A stretch of DNA of 64,000 nucleotides, taken from contig OX465105.1 of NCBI GenBank assembly GCA_949987565.1, positions 17,907,159 to 17,971,158 of the forward strand, given 5' to 3'. Numbering within the stretch: the first letter of the stretch is position 1; every line of letters begins with the position of its first letter. This DNA is from Luidia sarsii. Taxonomy: Eukaryota > Echinodermata > Asteroidea > Paxillosida > Luidiidae. Both the position numbers and the translations under genes were made by a program. Positions 10,101-26,903 of this stretch are shown here, piece after piece. Below the pieces are notes generated by a model. It ran no database searches. It was not told where the DNA came from and saw only the letters and a program-made list of their open reading frames with translations.

Positions 10101-10908
10101 ATTCAATCACAAACTCTTAGCAGTTTGAATCCAACTCTACAACTTGTTGGACATACGGTTTTGCCCAGAGTATAACGATGTCTTCGTGCCCGCTTTTGTT
10201 ATTTTAGTGACGACCGGTTCGTTCGAGCCCGGGCAACCGACGAAAGTAAACACAGCGGGCGCCCCAGGGACTGATGAGCCAGCATACTCCGAGATCGACC
10301 GTGACCGGTACGCGGGAGTTGAGAACGGGGCACTCACTGCGGACCGGCCACCGGAGGGAGACTCCGCCAGCTTTTACCACACCCTGGATCGGGGTGCCTC
10401 GTCCGAGGTACCCGGTGAGAGGCTCCCGTACACACCGCTGCGGACCCCGTCCGATGCCGCACCGGCAGACCGCTCCTACCAACCGCTGAGAGTTGTGAAC
10501 GGGAAACGCACGGCGGACCAGGTGCCGGAGGGAGTCTCCGCCAGCTTTTACCACACCCTGGAACCAGGTGCTCCGTCGGAGGTACCCGACGAGGACCTCC
10601 CGTACACACCGCTGCGGACCCCGTCCGATGCCGCACCGGCAGACCGCTCCTACCAACCGCTGCAGCCGGCCGCTCAGACCGCGCGGTACCAAAGCCCGCC
10701 ACCACACGACCGGCCCAGAGAGACACTGGCTTACGCCTCCACGAACATCGTGCCCGCCGACCCGCTGGCCACTCTCGATGCCGGTGCCTCGGCCTACGAC
10801 CGCCTGGGCGGCGGGTCGCAGAAGGCGCCACCGACCGAGGGCGTCCCGCCCAATGACCCCAGCTCCGGCTACGATAGCCTCAATTTCGGCGGCCCTAGGA
10901 AGCAGTGA
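3994..10908 (+). CDS. Unit A: type I membrane receptor with multi-ITIM-like tail (six-exon gene model)
   Basis: Hand-built model joining 3994-4121, 4658-4761, 7405-7624, 8689-9063, 9513-9553 and 10208-10908. All junctions are GT/AG, phases agree throughout, and the sum is 1569 nt, giving 522 aa. Residues 1-18 are a signal peptide. Residues 19-153 are Cys-rich (12 Cys plus one at the stalk start). Residues 154-239 are a Ser/Thr/Pro-rich stalk. Residues 240-263 are a hydrophobic helix, followed by RRGKLK. Residues 264-522 are cytoplasmic and hold two 58-residue modules (327-442). Tyrosines 346, 364, 404, 422, 486 and 511 fit (I/V/L/S)xYxx(I/V/L); 316, 380 and 438 are plain YxxI/L. By analogy with ITIM receptors the tail would recruit SH2-domain phosphatases or kinases at the plasma membrane; this is inference. 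I do not recognise the ectodomain as a named family. Exon 3 could instead start at 7438 (511 aa). Confidence 0.78.
4122..4657. repeat. Unit A intron 1 with an internal tandem duplication
   Basis: Two related segments (about 4305-4435 and 4440-4605) share GCTAACAGAACATTCCATTG-type and TACCGAAGAGTACTTGG blocks. The same duplication appears in unit B, where it also copied exon 2. Confidence 0.6.
4658..4761 (+). CDS. Unit A exon 2: first cysteine-rich exon
   Basis: The acceptor is TACTGTGCAG and the donor CAG/GTTGGT. The exon starts in phase 2, ends in phase 1 and encodes 34 complete codons with four Cys: SPGDTCP, SLCWFLCHM and RTACQSDT. It is too short to stand out as an ORF. It was found by phase matching and confirmed by the equivalents in unit B (16002-16108) and unit C (31879-31961), where the Cys pattern is kept while other residues and length change. 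Confidence 0.75.
5314..5984. mobile_element. piggyBac-like element in unit A intron 2
   Basis: TTAA at both ends (5314-5317 and 5981-5984) flanks inverted termini CCCTGCGAGC...GCTCGCAGGG. A TTAA target duplication with CCC-starting termini is the piggyBac hallmark. At 671 bp the element is too short for a transposase. A 74-codon minus-strand ORF (5548-5772) with an acidic SESDWEDS stretch could be a remnant N-terminus, but this is weak. Absent at the same intron in B and C. Confidence 0.7.
6040..6850. repeat. Unit A intron 2 tandem segment (~250 bp, two copies)
   Basis: Segments around 6300-6530 and 6550-6850 share the TGTCTGCCATAG, CAACCAATTT and ACAGGGCTGAGGCAGTG blocks. Unit C has a single copy near 32610-32860. 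No exon is supported here. Confidence 0.6.
6949..7141. mobile_element. Palindromic MITE in unit A intron 2
   Basis: Arms 6955-7002 and 7088-7135 are inverted repeats of 48 nt with a single mismatch, starting AACGCAGTGG, separated by an 85-bp loop. The direct repeat TATTTAA flanks the element (6949-6955 and 7135-7141). The matching position in unit B (about 16975) has no insertion. Confidence 0.85.
7405..7624 (+). CDS. Unit A exon 3: second cysteine-rich exon
   Basis: Encodes 72 full codons with seven Cys, including VPC, PMCGEPG, RHCGYADAIVCEY, GSCVYS and a terminal FCICKDSSG. The closing CxC resembles small EGF-like or EB-type modules, but I cannot assign a family. The donor is AATGAG/GTAACT, phase 2. 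Two phase-1 acceptors are possible: GGGTCTAG (start 7405) or CCGTTAG (start 7438, dropping the first Cys). Unit C can only use the second. Confidence 0.78.
7625..8688. other. Unit A intron 3
   Basis: About 1.06 kb of AT-rich intron. Its first 120 bp and last 300 bp match unit B intron 3; the middle (about 7745-8330) is absent or replaced in B. No coding signal was seen. Confidence 0.6.
8689..9063 (+). CDS. Unit A exon 4: stalk, transmembrane helix and stop-transfer
   Basis: Encodes 124 full codons: a Ser/Thr/Pro/Gly-rich stalk likely to be O-glycosylated, then a 24-residue hydrophobic helix (ASTVVLGLVLAVV onwards), then WRRGKLKDHCKGSR. The basic cluster on the C-terminal side sets type I topology, with the tail in the cytosol. 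The acceptor is CTACAG at 8688; TTGCAG at 8697 is also in phase. The donor is CCCG/GTAAGA, phase 2. Confidence 0.82.
9085..9420. repeat. GA-rich tract in unit A intron 4
   Basis: A purine-rich GAGAGGG-type tract beginning about 20 bp after the exon 4 donor. Equivalent tracts follow exon 4 in units B and C. Confidence 0.85.
9513..9553 (+). CDS. Unit A exon 5: 41-nt juxtamembrane micro-exon
   Basis: A 41-nt exon lies between a strong acceptor (TTTCTTTCACTTCAG) and the donor GAAG/GTAAGAC. It encodes KPSESRAIEMNAE just inside the membrane and changes the phase from 2 to 1. It is conserved as 41 nt at 20651, 26252 and 34340, which supports a coding role. Confidence 0.75.
10208..10908 (+). CDS. 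Unit A exon 6: cytoplasmic tail with tandem tyrosine modules
   Basis: The acceptor is TTGTTATTTTAG; the exon runs to TGA at 10906-10908 and encodes 232 residues. After PAYSEID come two 58-residue modules, each with SFYHTL, LPYTPL and RSYQPL, then a shared end with SAYDRL and SGYDSL. YTPL and YQPL are separated by 12 residues, the long limit of ITAM spacing. Codon third positions are strongly G/C-biased, unlike the AT-rich flanks. A long minus-strand ORF over this exon is a by-product of that bias. Confidence 0.85.
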
Positions 10909-13620
10909 AATCGACCCCGTCCCCACGAAGAGACCCCCATTCGATTCCAAGCAATATCACCATTACTATAACGTACCATAACTTGAAATACCGCCATTCA
11001 AATGTTTCACATCAGCCATGCAGTCCTGAAATACGTCGCTTGCTGTGTAAACTATAACGTGAATTTAGTATGGAAAGTATAACGTGAATCAATAATGAGT
11101 GATGAATCGTTTTGATACAGTATAAATCTTGGACCGAATTGCAAACGAAGATACAACTTGTATATACCTGAAAACCACTTTATATGGTTGCTGTGTATGC
11201 CCTATGCAATACCTCATCAAAAACACGTGTGTATTATTTTTGGTTTTAATGCCTTGATAAAACAATGTTAATATACTGCGGTCTGATTCATAAATATATA
11301 ATACTTTCATGATTATATAGTTTATTATACCCAGAAGAAAAAAAGCTTTCCTTTTTATTTTGAAAATTACTGTTTATTATGAAATCCATGAAAATCATTT
11401 GCACATTTTGAAGATTCTCATTCCATATATTTTTTCATCCACTTTTGCCTTATTATACACAGATTGCCATTGTTAATAATGCCATAACATCTTTGGAACT
11501 GCATGTAGGCCTATTATAGAAGTCTATTCTGACTTTAAGAACCAGAGGGTTAGTGTTAGTGGTTACTTTTCGTATTAAATATTATATTTTTAACGGTGAA
11601 ATTATTTAAAAAAATAAAAGTAATGTCCTTTCAAACTTTGGTATTCTAATTGCCTTTAGTTGTGTAAGTTTTAATTATCGCCATCCAAATTACACAGAAT
11701 GCAATATTCCTCATTATTCTCTTACGTTGTATAGAATTAGGTCGAATAAGTACAGACGTAATCATTATTATGTAATCATACATCGACGTGCGTTTATCAG
11801 CGCTGGTTCCCTCATCATTGGTATGTTCTTAAATCATTTCAGTAAGATCAGTCAGATTAAATACTAATAAGTGAAAAACTTAACTTGATTTAATTTAAAG
11901 GGAAATGCAACCCACAGAAAAATGTTGGCTTATCTGATTGGGTGTTAAAAACAACCTACAATTACCTATGTGCTACTCACCTACGAGTTTCATGAAGAGG
12001 GGAAAATCGTGGAATTCAGTGGTCGAATTTGAATTCCGCCACCCGCCAGGGGCACCCTTTAAAATGGTATGACAATGTTTCATGATGGAAATTAAGGCCA
12101 CTTCCTGAGCACTACATGCCCTCGAATCTAGCAATTATACTCTGTAAAAGCAACCTTCAACGAGCATCAGGAAACATAATACTCGCCACAATGGTAGAGT
12201 AAAATTTATCAGTCTATCTGGTTCAGGGTCAATGAAAAACCCTAACTGTACTCTGAGCTTCTGTATGACGAAGATCAAACAACTGGCTGCAGTTGTCAAA
12301 GTCATGCAGCCATAGGTAATAAACTAAATACTTAGAAACTGTTCAGACGTATGTGCTTGAATTAGTTACATCATCCTGTTCTACGACCCCACCTCAACAT
12401 TAGACACTATTGTGTCGCAAGATAATGATTATTCTCACTGCAGACGACTTGCTACGGTACGCTGTGTGTAAAGACATTCTCTCGTGTGATTGGGGGCCTT
12501 AGAATTCACCAATATGAAAATGTTACATACCTTTAAATGTTGGAGGATAGTTTTCCCCCAAACGTCATTTTCACCTGACTCTTCGACATGTGGCCTTGTA
12601 ATAAGATGTCACTATGGAAACGTATTGTATGTGTACTAGTATACTGCACTGGTATACACCTGTGCATGGGTATATGTAAAAAAGGGTGTAACAAATATAT
12701 TTATGTTATACAGGAAATTTTTAGAAGAATGGAATTAAAACAAGAGCCTTGTTCTTAATTAAGGTGAGTTGCTTCATGCAATCTTGTTTTGTGTGGTTGA
12801 AAACTATTAAGCGAAGAGTCTTTATCTGATCCGGAATTTGAATCTCAGGCTTCGGTCGGTTTGAAGCACCGGCACTCTTCCACCTGATCTATCCAGCTCT
12901 AAGCTAGGCTGCTAGGACACTGCCCCCAAAAAACAATAATAAACTGTCTTTGGTGAGATGCTGAGTAAAGAAGAGTGGAAAACAAGTCAGGAGCAATTGA
13001 GGTCGCATCATAATGTGCTTTGTAATCCTGTTTAAGAGACTGAGGAAGACTTGTCATGCTTAGCAGATGTGCACACTTAAGCGGCTCTATGGAAGTGGGC
13101 CCTGTTTGCAAAACTTATGCAAATCATTGAAATAGCAAACCGTTGATAATCCGATCAACACATGCATCTCAATAACACAATGGAGTCCATAACCCGATAG
13201 ATGGCGATATGATCTGCTGATATTCATTATTTCTATCCAGTCATGTGAGACGCAAGTTGAGTCCGAGTCCGAGTCTTTTGTTTTCGTGACTGGAGTTCAA
13301 GACAGAGACATGAGTCCGAGTCCGAGTTCGAGTCCGAGTCCAAGTCAGAGTACGAAAACATTGAAAAAGTACAATCAGGCACTGAAGGTAAAAGACAATC
13401 CGACAGAATCAATCTCTGATGAGTTCAAAGTTGCCCTGAAATCCCACTTCTTTGTTAGCAGTTATAATTAGTTCTTGATTATTTTTTGCTTTTCTTTTAC
13501 TGCTTTTTCTTGTAATGCTTTAGGAGCGTCTCTTGAAGCGGATACCGGCGCGTTATAAATGTTTGTTATTATTTATTATAAATGATTTCTATTCTCATTT
13601 CCTTCTGGCTATAGGCCTAG
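10909..13620. other. 3' flank of unit A
   Basis: AT-rich spacer without supported genes. From about 11000 it is nearly identical to 36570-39290 after unit C and more diverged from 28300-29840 after B'. It ends with a GCGTTATAAATGTTTGTTA retroelement-like tail (about 13550-13580) followed by the next unit's upstream region. Confidence 0.6.
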
Positions 13621-13744
13621 CTAAAACTTGTTATGGATAGGGAAAGGGGGCAGAACCAGCGAGATCGTGGTTAAGGTTGTCCCCTGAATGTGCTCGATCA
13701 ACCGACTCTCATTGGCTTTCAATTTAGGTGTGTTTGAGATCAAT

Positions 13745-13918
<174 letters not shown>

Positions 13919-14429
13919 CACAGCAAACAACGAATAACAATGTGATCACCAGGCTCTTCTGGTATTTGCACGTGAATCGGGGTAGTTTTTAAGCTTGGAG
14001 AAAAACATGGTTTGAAAAGAAAGGGGTTTTCCCGGGGAGTTTTTCGATGTCGATCGAATTGAAACAGACGCCCCCTCATCACCCTGTAACAAAAGTATGA
14101 TACGCATGAATACAATGCGCAAATGCCATGTGTCTCGTTTTTCAAAGAACCCATTTGTATCTGTCTGATAAATAATACGTCAGTGCATGTAACAGCACAT
14201 GTTTGGGGGCATAAACCTAACGACCAACTGTGGACTTGACTATAGCAGGCCCCTTCTAGAATCATTAGTGTCTTGTAAAGGAGATGAAGAGCCGTTTTGA
14301 AATCGATTAAATTACATTTTAGGCAGTGGATGTGTGAACATCGTATTTCTGATCCAGTGAAAAACTGGGGAGAAAAAAACCCCAATGTAAACCAATACGA
14401 TTTTTTTTTCATTTTCCCAAACGGGTATA

Positions 14430-14437
14430 TGGCGTCA
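14430..14437. promoter_or_regulatory. Degenerate CRE-like site TGGCGTCA, unit B
   Basis: Same context (CGGGTATATGGCGTCACTGT) and same distance to the ATG as in unit A, with one substitution in the palindrome. Confidence 0.3.
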
Positions 14438-14872
14438 CTGTCATAAGAGCTGAAACCATGCATGGGTTGAATCCATATGCCATGACCCTATTTCCTAAAC
14501 CAAACTGATCAGGCGTTGAACGCCGATTGTAAGCAATTTTCGGTAGGATCGGCCAAGCTCTGTGTATCGATGGTGTTTGAGCTGATCACGAGTCAGTACA
14601 CTGGCAACTATTTCCTTGTGCTATGCACTCAGCCACGTAGTCTGTAAAAACATTCGAGCGTCTGTGCGGCAGGGATAATGTTAGCATGTACTAGTATACG
14701 ATGGTCCGCTACTCACCAACCCATTCCCCACGCATCCGCTGCGAGTGAGAATGGTTTAGGGGAGACCTGTGGTGTCACAGTTACCATACATTACATACAG
14801 TGTGTCCTTAAGCATCGAAGGATACCCAAATGCAAGATCATGGGACGTAGACCACCACTCAGAGGGGCTACC

Positions 14873-21644
<6,772 letters not shown>

Positions 21645-21830
21645 GTATCCGACGATGACCTGCAGTACACGCAACTGCGGACCCCGGCCCCGTCCGTTGC
21701 CGTACCAGCAGACCGCCCCTACCACTGACCGCTGCCGCCAGCCGCTCAGACCTCGCGGTACCAAAGCTCGCCACCACACGAGACCACCACGAGGGAGACA
21801 CTGGCCTACGCCTCCACGAGCATCTAGAAT
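21645..21830 (+). pseudogene. Unit B exon 6: untranslated, decayed remainder
   Basis: This sequence is homologous to the second module and terminal part of intact tail exons but lies behind the nonsense codon. It contains an additional in-frame TGA and small length changes. The residues around TLAYAST can still be read. Confidence 0.6.
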
Positions 21831-23270
21831 GCCGAAGCTGATTTTCATTAAGCTATACCACTAAATACTTATAATAATGTGGAAATGTACCTTAACTTAA
21901 CTAATGTACCTATACCATGTATGCTATGCCAACGTTTCACAATATTATAAGCCAAAATCATTTTTAAACGTCGCTTGTTGGGTAAGGTAAAACGTGAATT
22001 TTTGGAGAACTATGAATGAGTGATAAGTCGATGAGATACAGCCTGATTCTTGAACCGAATTGCAAAATAAGATGAAATTGGTATTACAGTACATGCACTT
22101 GAAAACCACTTTCTAGTGCTATGGATGCGCTATGCAATATCTCATCCAAAACATGTTTGCATTTGTTTTTGTGCGGGAAAAACGAATGTTAATACTGCGG
22201 TCTGGTTCATTATTAAAGTAGTTTTATAATTATAGGCTTGTAGATTCTGGCTTGGAGAAGAATTCAGAAGAAAAAGCTTCCCTTTTTATTTCAAAACTAA
22301 TTGTTTATTATGAAATTCATGAAAATAATTGTCTTTTACATTTGTAAATTTGAGGCTTTTAATTTCCTTTTCGTGCATGTTTGTATCCACTATTGCATTA
22401 ATAATTATATACACAGATTGCCATTGCCAATAATGCAATAGCATCTTTAGAACTATAATTTTATATAAGTCTATTCTGGGTTGAAGAACCAGAGGTTTAG
22501 TGTTAGTGATTACTTTTCATATCAAACATTATCATTGTTAACGCAACTGGCCAATGAAAGCGCACGCTCTGTTCACGTGATGGCTTCCAAAAAGATATTT
22601 TTGTGCTCAGCACATAGCTCAAGTCGCCGCACACGATGAGTTTCCACCCACGAGAGGCGAACAAAATAGATAGGCCTAGATATAACAGGATAGATATTGG
22701 TCTTACGGCCTCTTGAGGCCGAAATCTCACCAAAAGTTCAGCGGACACCAGAGCTACGTGCTGAGCTAACGACCTCGAGATAATTTTTGCTCAGCAGATA
22801 GATCTTTCGTGTGCGGTGGCCTTTAGAGTTCACCAAAATGAAAATGTTACATACCTTTAAATGTTGGTAGATAGCTTTTCCCCCCAAACGTCATCTTCAT
22901 CTGACTATCTTCGACATGTCAGTGGCAGTAAGATGTCACAATAGAAACGTATGTGTACCGGTATCCACCTGTGCATGGGTACAAGTAAAAAGGTGGAAAA
23001 TAATAGTATTATACAGAAAATTAATTTCTATTCAAGGATAGAATTTAGACAAGAGCTTTGTCGTTAATTAAAGTTAGTTGCTTCATGAAATATTGTTTTG
23101 TTTGGTTAAAAAGCAAACAATCTTGATCTGTTCCGGAATTTGAACCTCGGCCTCCGGTCGGAAGTTGTAGCGCCTGGTCCAGCACTCTTCCACCTGAACA
23201 ATCCATCAACAAGGCTGGGGCATTGCCCCAAAAATAATCAACTGTACATGTCTTTGATGAGATGGGCGCC
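21831..23270. other. 3' flank of unit B
   Basis: Diverged version of the flank following units A and C, recognisable by GGTAAGGTAAAACGTGAATT, TACTGCGGTCTG and CACCTGTGCATGGGTA landmarks. No gene was seen. Confidence 0.5.
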
Positions 23271-25530
23271 ATTCCGTATACAATAAATTAATTACCTGGT
23301 ATATGAGCCTTCCTTACATCTTCATTTTTCATTCCGATGCCGAAACAGCAATTAAAAGGCTACTCGACATTGGATAGCCTACAGTACAAAATTGACAAAA
23401 ATAAAAGGAAACGTATTTCATCGATGAATTTGACAGCAAAGGAAATTATTGACTGAAATGGAATTCAACCTAATTATATTTAGGCCTCTGAGTTTTGGGG
23501 AACTTGTCCTCATTTGTCATTTGTCTCGGTACATAAGAGTTCACTATTTTATACAAAAATGTTGCAAACTGCAACATTTGTTTTGATCATAGCATTTCCA
23601 TTGGCTGTACTTGAATTTAGCTGAAAAGACCTTGTTTCATTATTTAACCCGATGCAGATGATTATATAGGTATTTGGCGTCAATCTGGTTGTACTGTTTG
23701 AACCCATGTAATCTACGCATGAATTGAATTCAAGATCTGACACTGAATCTGTTCACCTTCTGGGCCCAGTTTCATAGAGCTGCCTGTTTGAGCATAAAAA
23801 CCTGATAAGCATAAACATTGATTTTGAATAAATATTATTGGCAATTTTTTATGAGCAAAACTGAAACTTTGGCATCTAGAAAACAAGCATTTGGCCTCAG
23901 TTTCTTGGTGAACACTGTATAAAAAAATAATTAGGAGAGAAACCACAAAACCTGTATGTTCAGGTTTTGTCACGGTCAACTCAGAGGGACACGAAGCATG
24001 AGTCGATCCGAGCCTGATCCATGGATTCGTAAAGGGCCACGCCCCGATTTTATTTGCTAGGACATGCACAAACAATTTAAGGGGTGGGGGCAATTAGGGC
24101 CGAGGGGAGGGAGCTATGCAGTTGAAGTTAAAGCTAGGGATAGGCTTTCTGCACAGCCAATAAGGCTTTCTGCACAGCCAATACAATGTATGAACAATCT
24201 GAGTGACCTGAGACTCAATTCTTCATACTTTGTTTGTGCACAAACATTAGGCCTATGGGCCCATAAAGAAAAAGAAAAAAAAATATCGGGGAAAAGTGAC
24301 AACCAGAATCAGAATATGTCTCGGTTTCTACCCGCGTTTCTTGTACAGCCACCAGCAACACACGAAATAGGCATATTGAAGAATTTGAAATGAAATTCGA
24401 AAGGGATTTAAAACTCATTTTTCACAGAAAACAAGATTTTGGAATGAGACGATCGATCAGTGGTGCAAAGTTGCGAGCTTTTCCACGTGTACATAATTAT
24501 ACGCCTATGCATGCAGCGCGCGCAGCGCACGCCCAGCGGTACACACAGCTAGTAATAGTTTAGCTTGTTGTACATGGCAACGGCATAACAGTGAAAGCGC
24601 AATAATGACGTGTCCGGGGTCAATGAATACATTATGACGTCACCATAGCGTTTTTCTTTAGCTGTGTTTTCGTCGATGAAAGGGTGGGTTTTCGACGGCT
24701 TTTTTCTCGGCGGAAAATGCAACATAAACATAACCCATCGTCCCAGATTCACAGCGAGCTATTCACAAAATTCCAAAACGTTTCAGTTCTCTAGTCACTC
24801 GTCAAAATGGCGTTTCAAGTGACGGCAACGCAAGCCTTCTTCCTGGCCGCGCTGTATTTCATTTCGTTAGTTCTCTTAAGTGAATGGAAAAACCAGTTTT
24901 TGAAGGAGATGGTGTTTCAGAGGCGAATGCATATACTAGGCAGGGAGAGGTTTGCACCTCAGCTGTCCGGTAAGAATACTAGCCTTCGAGAGGAAAGTAG
25001 ACCGCAGTCTTCTGGAAAAGACAGAAATCAGGTATGTAATGTTTGACCATAGAGGAGATTCCTCCATGATTTGACCATGGAGGAATAAGTAGCCATGATT
25101 TGACCAGGGAGGAAGAAACATGGTTTGACATGATGTGTAATCCTCGGGGCTTTGTCGTGTTTTAGTCGTTTTTATTAGCAGGGATGTAGGCTAAGTAATG
25201 TAGTCTGAGTAACTGGTTTGGAGGGGTCGGGCGAAGGCGAGGTTGGAAACTAAGGATTTTTCGACTACCCCAACCGAAATCCCCAGATATACCCCGAAAA
25301 AAGCAGTGGCACTGTCTCACGCGTCCAGGGTTGGATTCAGGGAGAATCACAGATTCCAATACTGTCATTTGGCTTACTCAAACTCTCAAAACAACATGCA
25401 AAAAAGCTATTCAATGAGGTTTTGCCCTTGCACGACGTGATAAACACTGAGTGCTGAGTGCTTTGCCCGGTGCCTGATAAAAATATTTCAGGCAGTTCGG
25501 GATAAAGGCTATTTAAATAAAATAATCATA
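23271..25530. other. Segment unique to unit B's 3' flank
   Basis: No equivalent is present after units A or C. It contains a dispersed repeat (about 23870-24050, a second copy near 46125-46290), a 20-bp direct repeat (CTTTCTGCACAGCCAATA, near 24145 and 24166), a CRE-like TGACGTCA near 24635 and the candidate exon at 24807. Confidence 0.5.
24807..25031 (+). CDS. Candidate 5' coding exon with N-terminal membrane anchor
   Basis: ATG in the context GTCAAAATGGCG opens 75 codons that end exactly at CAG/GTATGT, a strong donor, in phase 0. The N-terminus MAFQVTATQAFFLAALYFIS continues into a hydrophobic stretch (residues 9-24), then a charged, basic stem-like region. That layout suits a type II anchor or signal sequence. 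It lies in the roughly 2.8-kb segment unique to unit B's 3' flank, about 150 bp after a CRE-like TGACGTCA. No downstream exon was identified, so this may be the start of a separate gene or a captured fragment. Family not recognised. Confidence 0.35.
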
Positions 25531-25534
25531 AATG

Positions 25535-26092
25535 AGCACTGTGAACGAAACGACATATCGTTCCCTCGAAACGTCATTTCGTTCACTCGAAATGTCGTTT
25601 TGTTCCCTTGAAACCTAGTTTCGTTCAATCGAAACCTGGTTTCGTTCAAAAGAAACCTGGTTTCGTTCCCTCGAACATGTTGAAACCTGGTTTCGTTCCC
25701 TTGAACATGTTGAAACCTGGTTTCGTTCCCTCGAACATGTTGAAACCTGGTTTCGTTCCCTTGAACATGTCGAAACCTGGTTTCGTTCCCTCGAACATGT
25801 CGAAACCTGGTTTCGTTCCCTCGAACATGTTGAAACCCGGTTTCGTTCCCTCGAACATGTTGAAACCTGGTTTCGTTCCCTCGAACATGTCGAAACCTGG
25901 TTTCGTTCCCTCGAACATGTTGAAACCTGGTTTCGTTCCCTTGAACATGTTGAAACCTGGTTTCGTTCCCTCGAACATGTTGAAACCTGGTTTCGTTCCC
26001 TCGAACATGTTGAAACCTGGTTTCGTTCCCTCGAACATGTTGAAACCTGGTTTCGTTCCCTCGAACATGTTGAAACCTGGTTTCGTTCCCTT
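25535..26092. repeat. 30-bp minisatellite (GAAACCTGGTTTCGTTCCC core)
   Basis: About 14 copies of a 30-bp unit (GAAACCTGGTTTCGTTCCC plus TCGAACATGT), preceded by more diverged copies with GAAACGTCATTTCGTTC. GAAACC/GGTTTC makes each unit nearly self-complementary. The 30-nt period keeps ORFs open on both strands, which is not evidence for coding. It ends in the chimeric junction at 26093. Confidence 0.95.
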
Positions 26093-26116
26093 GAACATCG
26101 TGCCCGCCGACCCGCT
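26093..26116. other. 24-bp fragment of tail exon at minisatellite/B' junction
   Basis: These 24 bp are identical to an internal piece of exon 6 (10743-10766 in unit A, the INIVPADPL-coding region). On the left they continue the minisatellite's GAACAT; on the right they join intron 4 sequence matching 34204 onward. This marks a recombination junction. Confidence 0.8.
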
Positions 26117-26251
26117 TCTCCACTCCGGTCCTCTACGGTCATGCTACAAGCAACACCATATAGATATATGTTAGCTGTAGCAGGTCTGACGAAAACACTC
26201 GAATTCGTAGTAGGCCTAATGCAGTGTCCTGGCCCTTTCCTTTCACTTCAG

Positions 26252-26292
26252 GAAACCCAGCGAAACTCGCGCCATCGAAATGAACGCAAAAG
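26252..26292 (+). CDS. Orphan B' cassette exon 5: micro-exon
   Basis: A 41-nt micro-exon (KPSETRAIEMNAK) with acceptor TTTCACTTCAG and donor AAAG/GTAAGA, almost identical to 34340-34380 of unit C. No exons 1-4 lie between unit B and this copy, so it would only be used if spliced to unit B exon 4, which is phase-compatible. Confidence 0.55.
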
Positions 26293-26903
26293 GTAAGACT
26301 TTCCGGCACATGTGAACTTTTATTAGAGTTAGAGGAGTTCATAATCTGTGTGGTTCGTGTGAGAGGGCCAATTTTATCTGGTGAAAAGGGCAGCCACTAT
26401 CACCCCTTCCACCTACGTTCAAGCGGTTCTCATTACGGGAACTGCAATTTGATGAAATGCCTGACTATGAGTGATTCCCAGCCAAATATCGGTCATTTTG
26501 TACCAGGAAGATTCTATACAATACCTTTAAACAGAGAATAAAAATTCGGTTTTAGGATGAGAATGCTCGACAGCTCCAGTAACGGATCAGCACGCACATT
26601 CCGTCTCTTTTTTTTCTGTAGGCTACGCAATTATGCACATTCGACCATCCAGTTTAAAGGGGACGCTACACCCTATTAGGGGTGTACACTGTCAGAATGT
26701 AAGAATGTTAGGCAACAGATACCGAACATTATTTTGACCGATAACAGTCAAAATATTAACAGTTATGTGTCAATAGAAGCAGAACTTTTGGATCAAATTC
26801 ACTCACAAACTCTCAACAGTTTGAATCCAACTCTACAACTTGTTGGACATACGGTTTTGCCCAGAGTATAACGATGTCTTCGTGCCCGCTTTTGTTATTT
26901 TAG

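Noticed and set aside
25670..26092. CRISPR-like array
   Set aside because: Units are contiguous 30-bp repeats without unique spacers, in eukaryotic DNA.
25509..26174. Long ORFs with KPGFVPSNM or GTKPGFNMFE repeats
   Set aside because: A 30-bp period keeps frames open on both strands; no splice, start or homolog supports coding.
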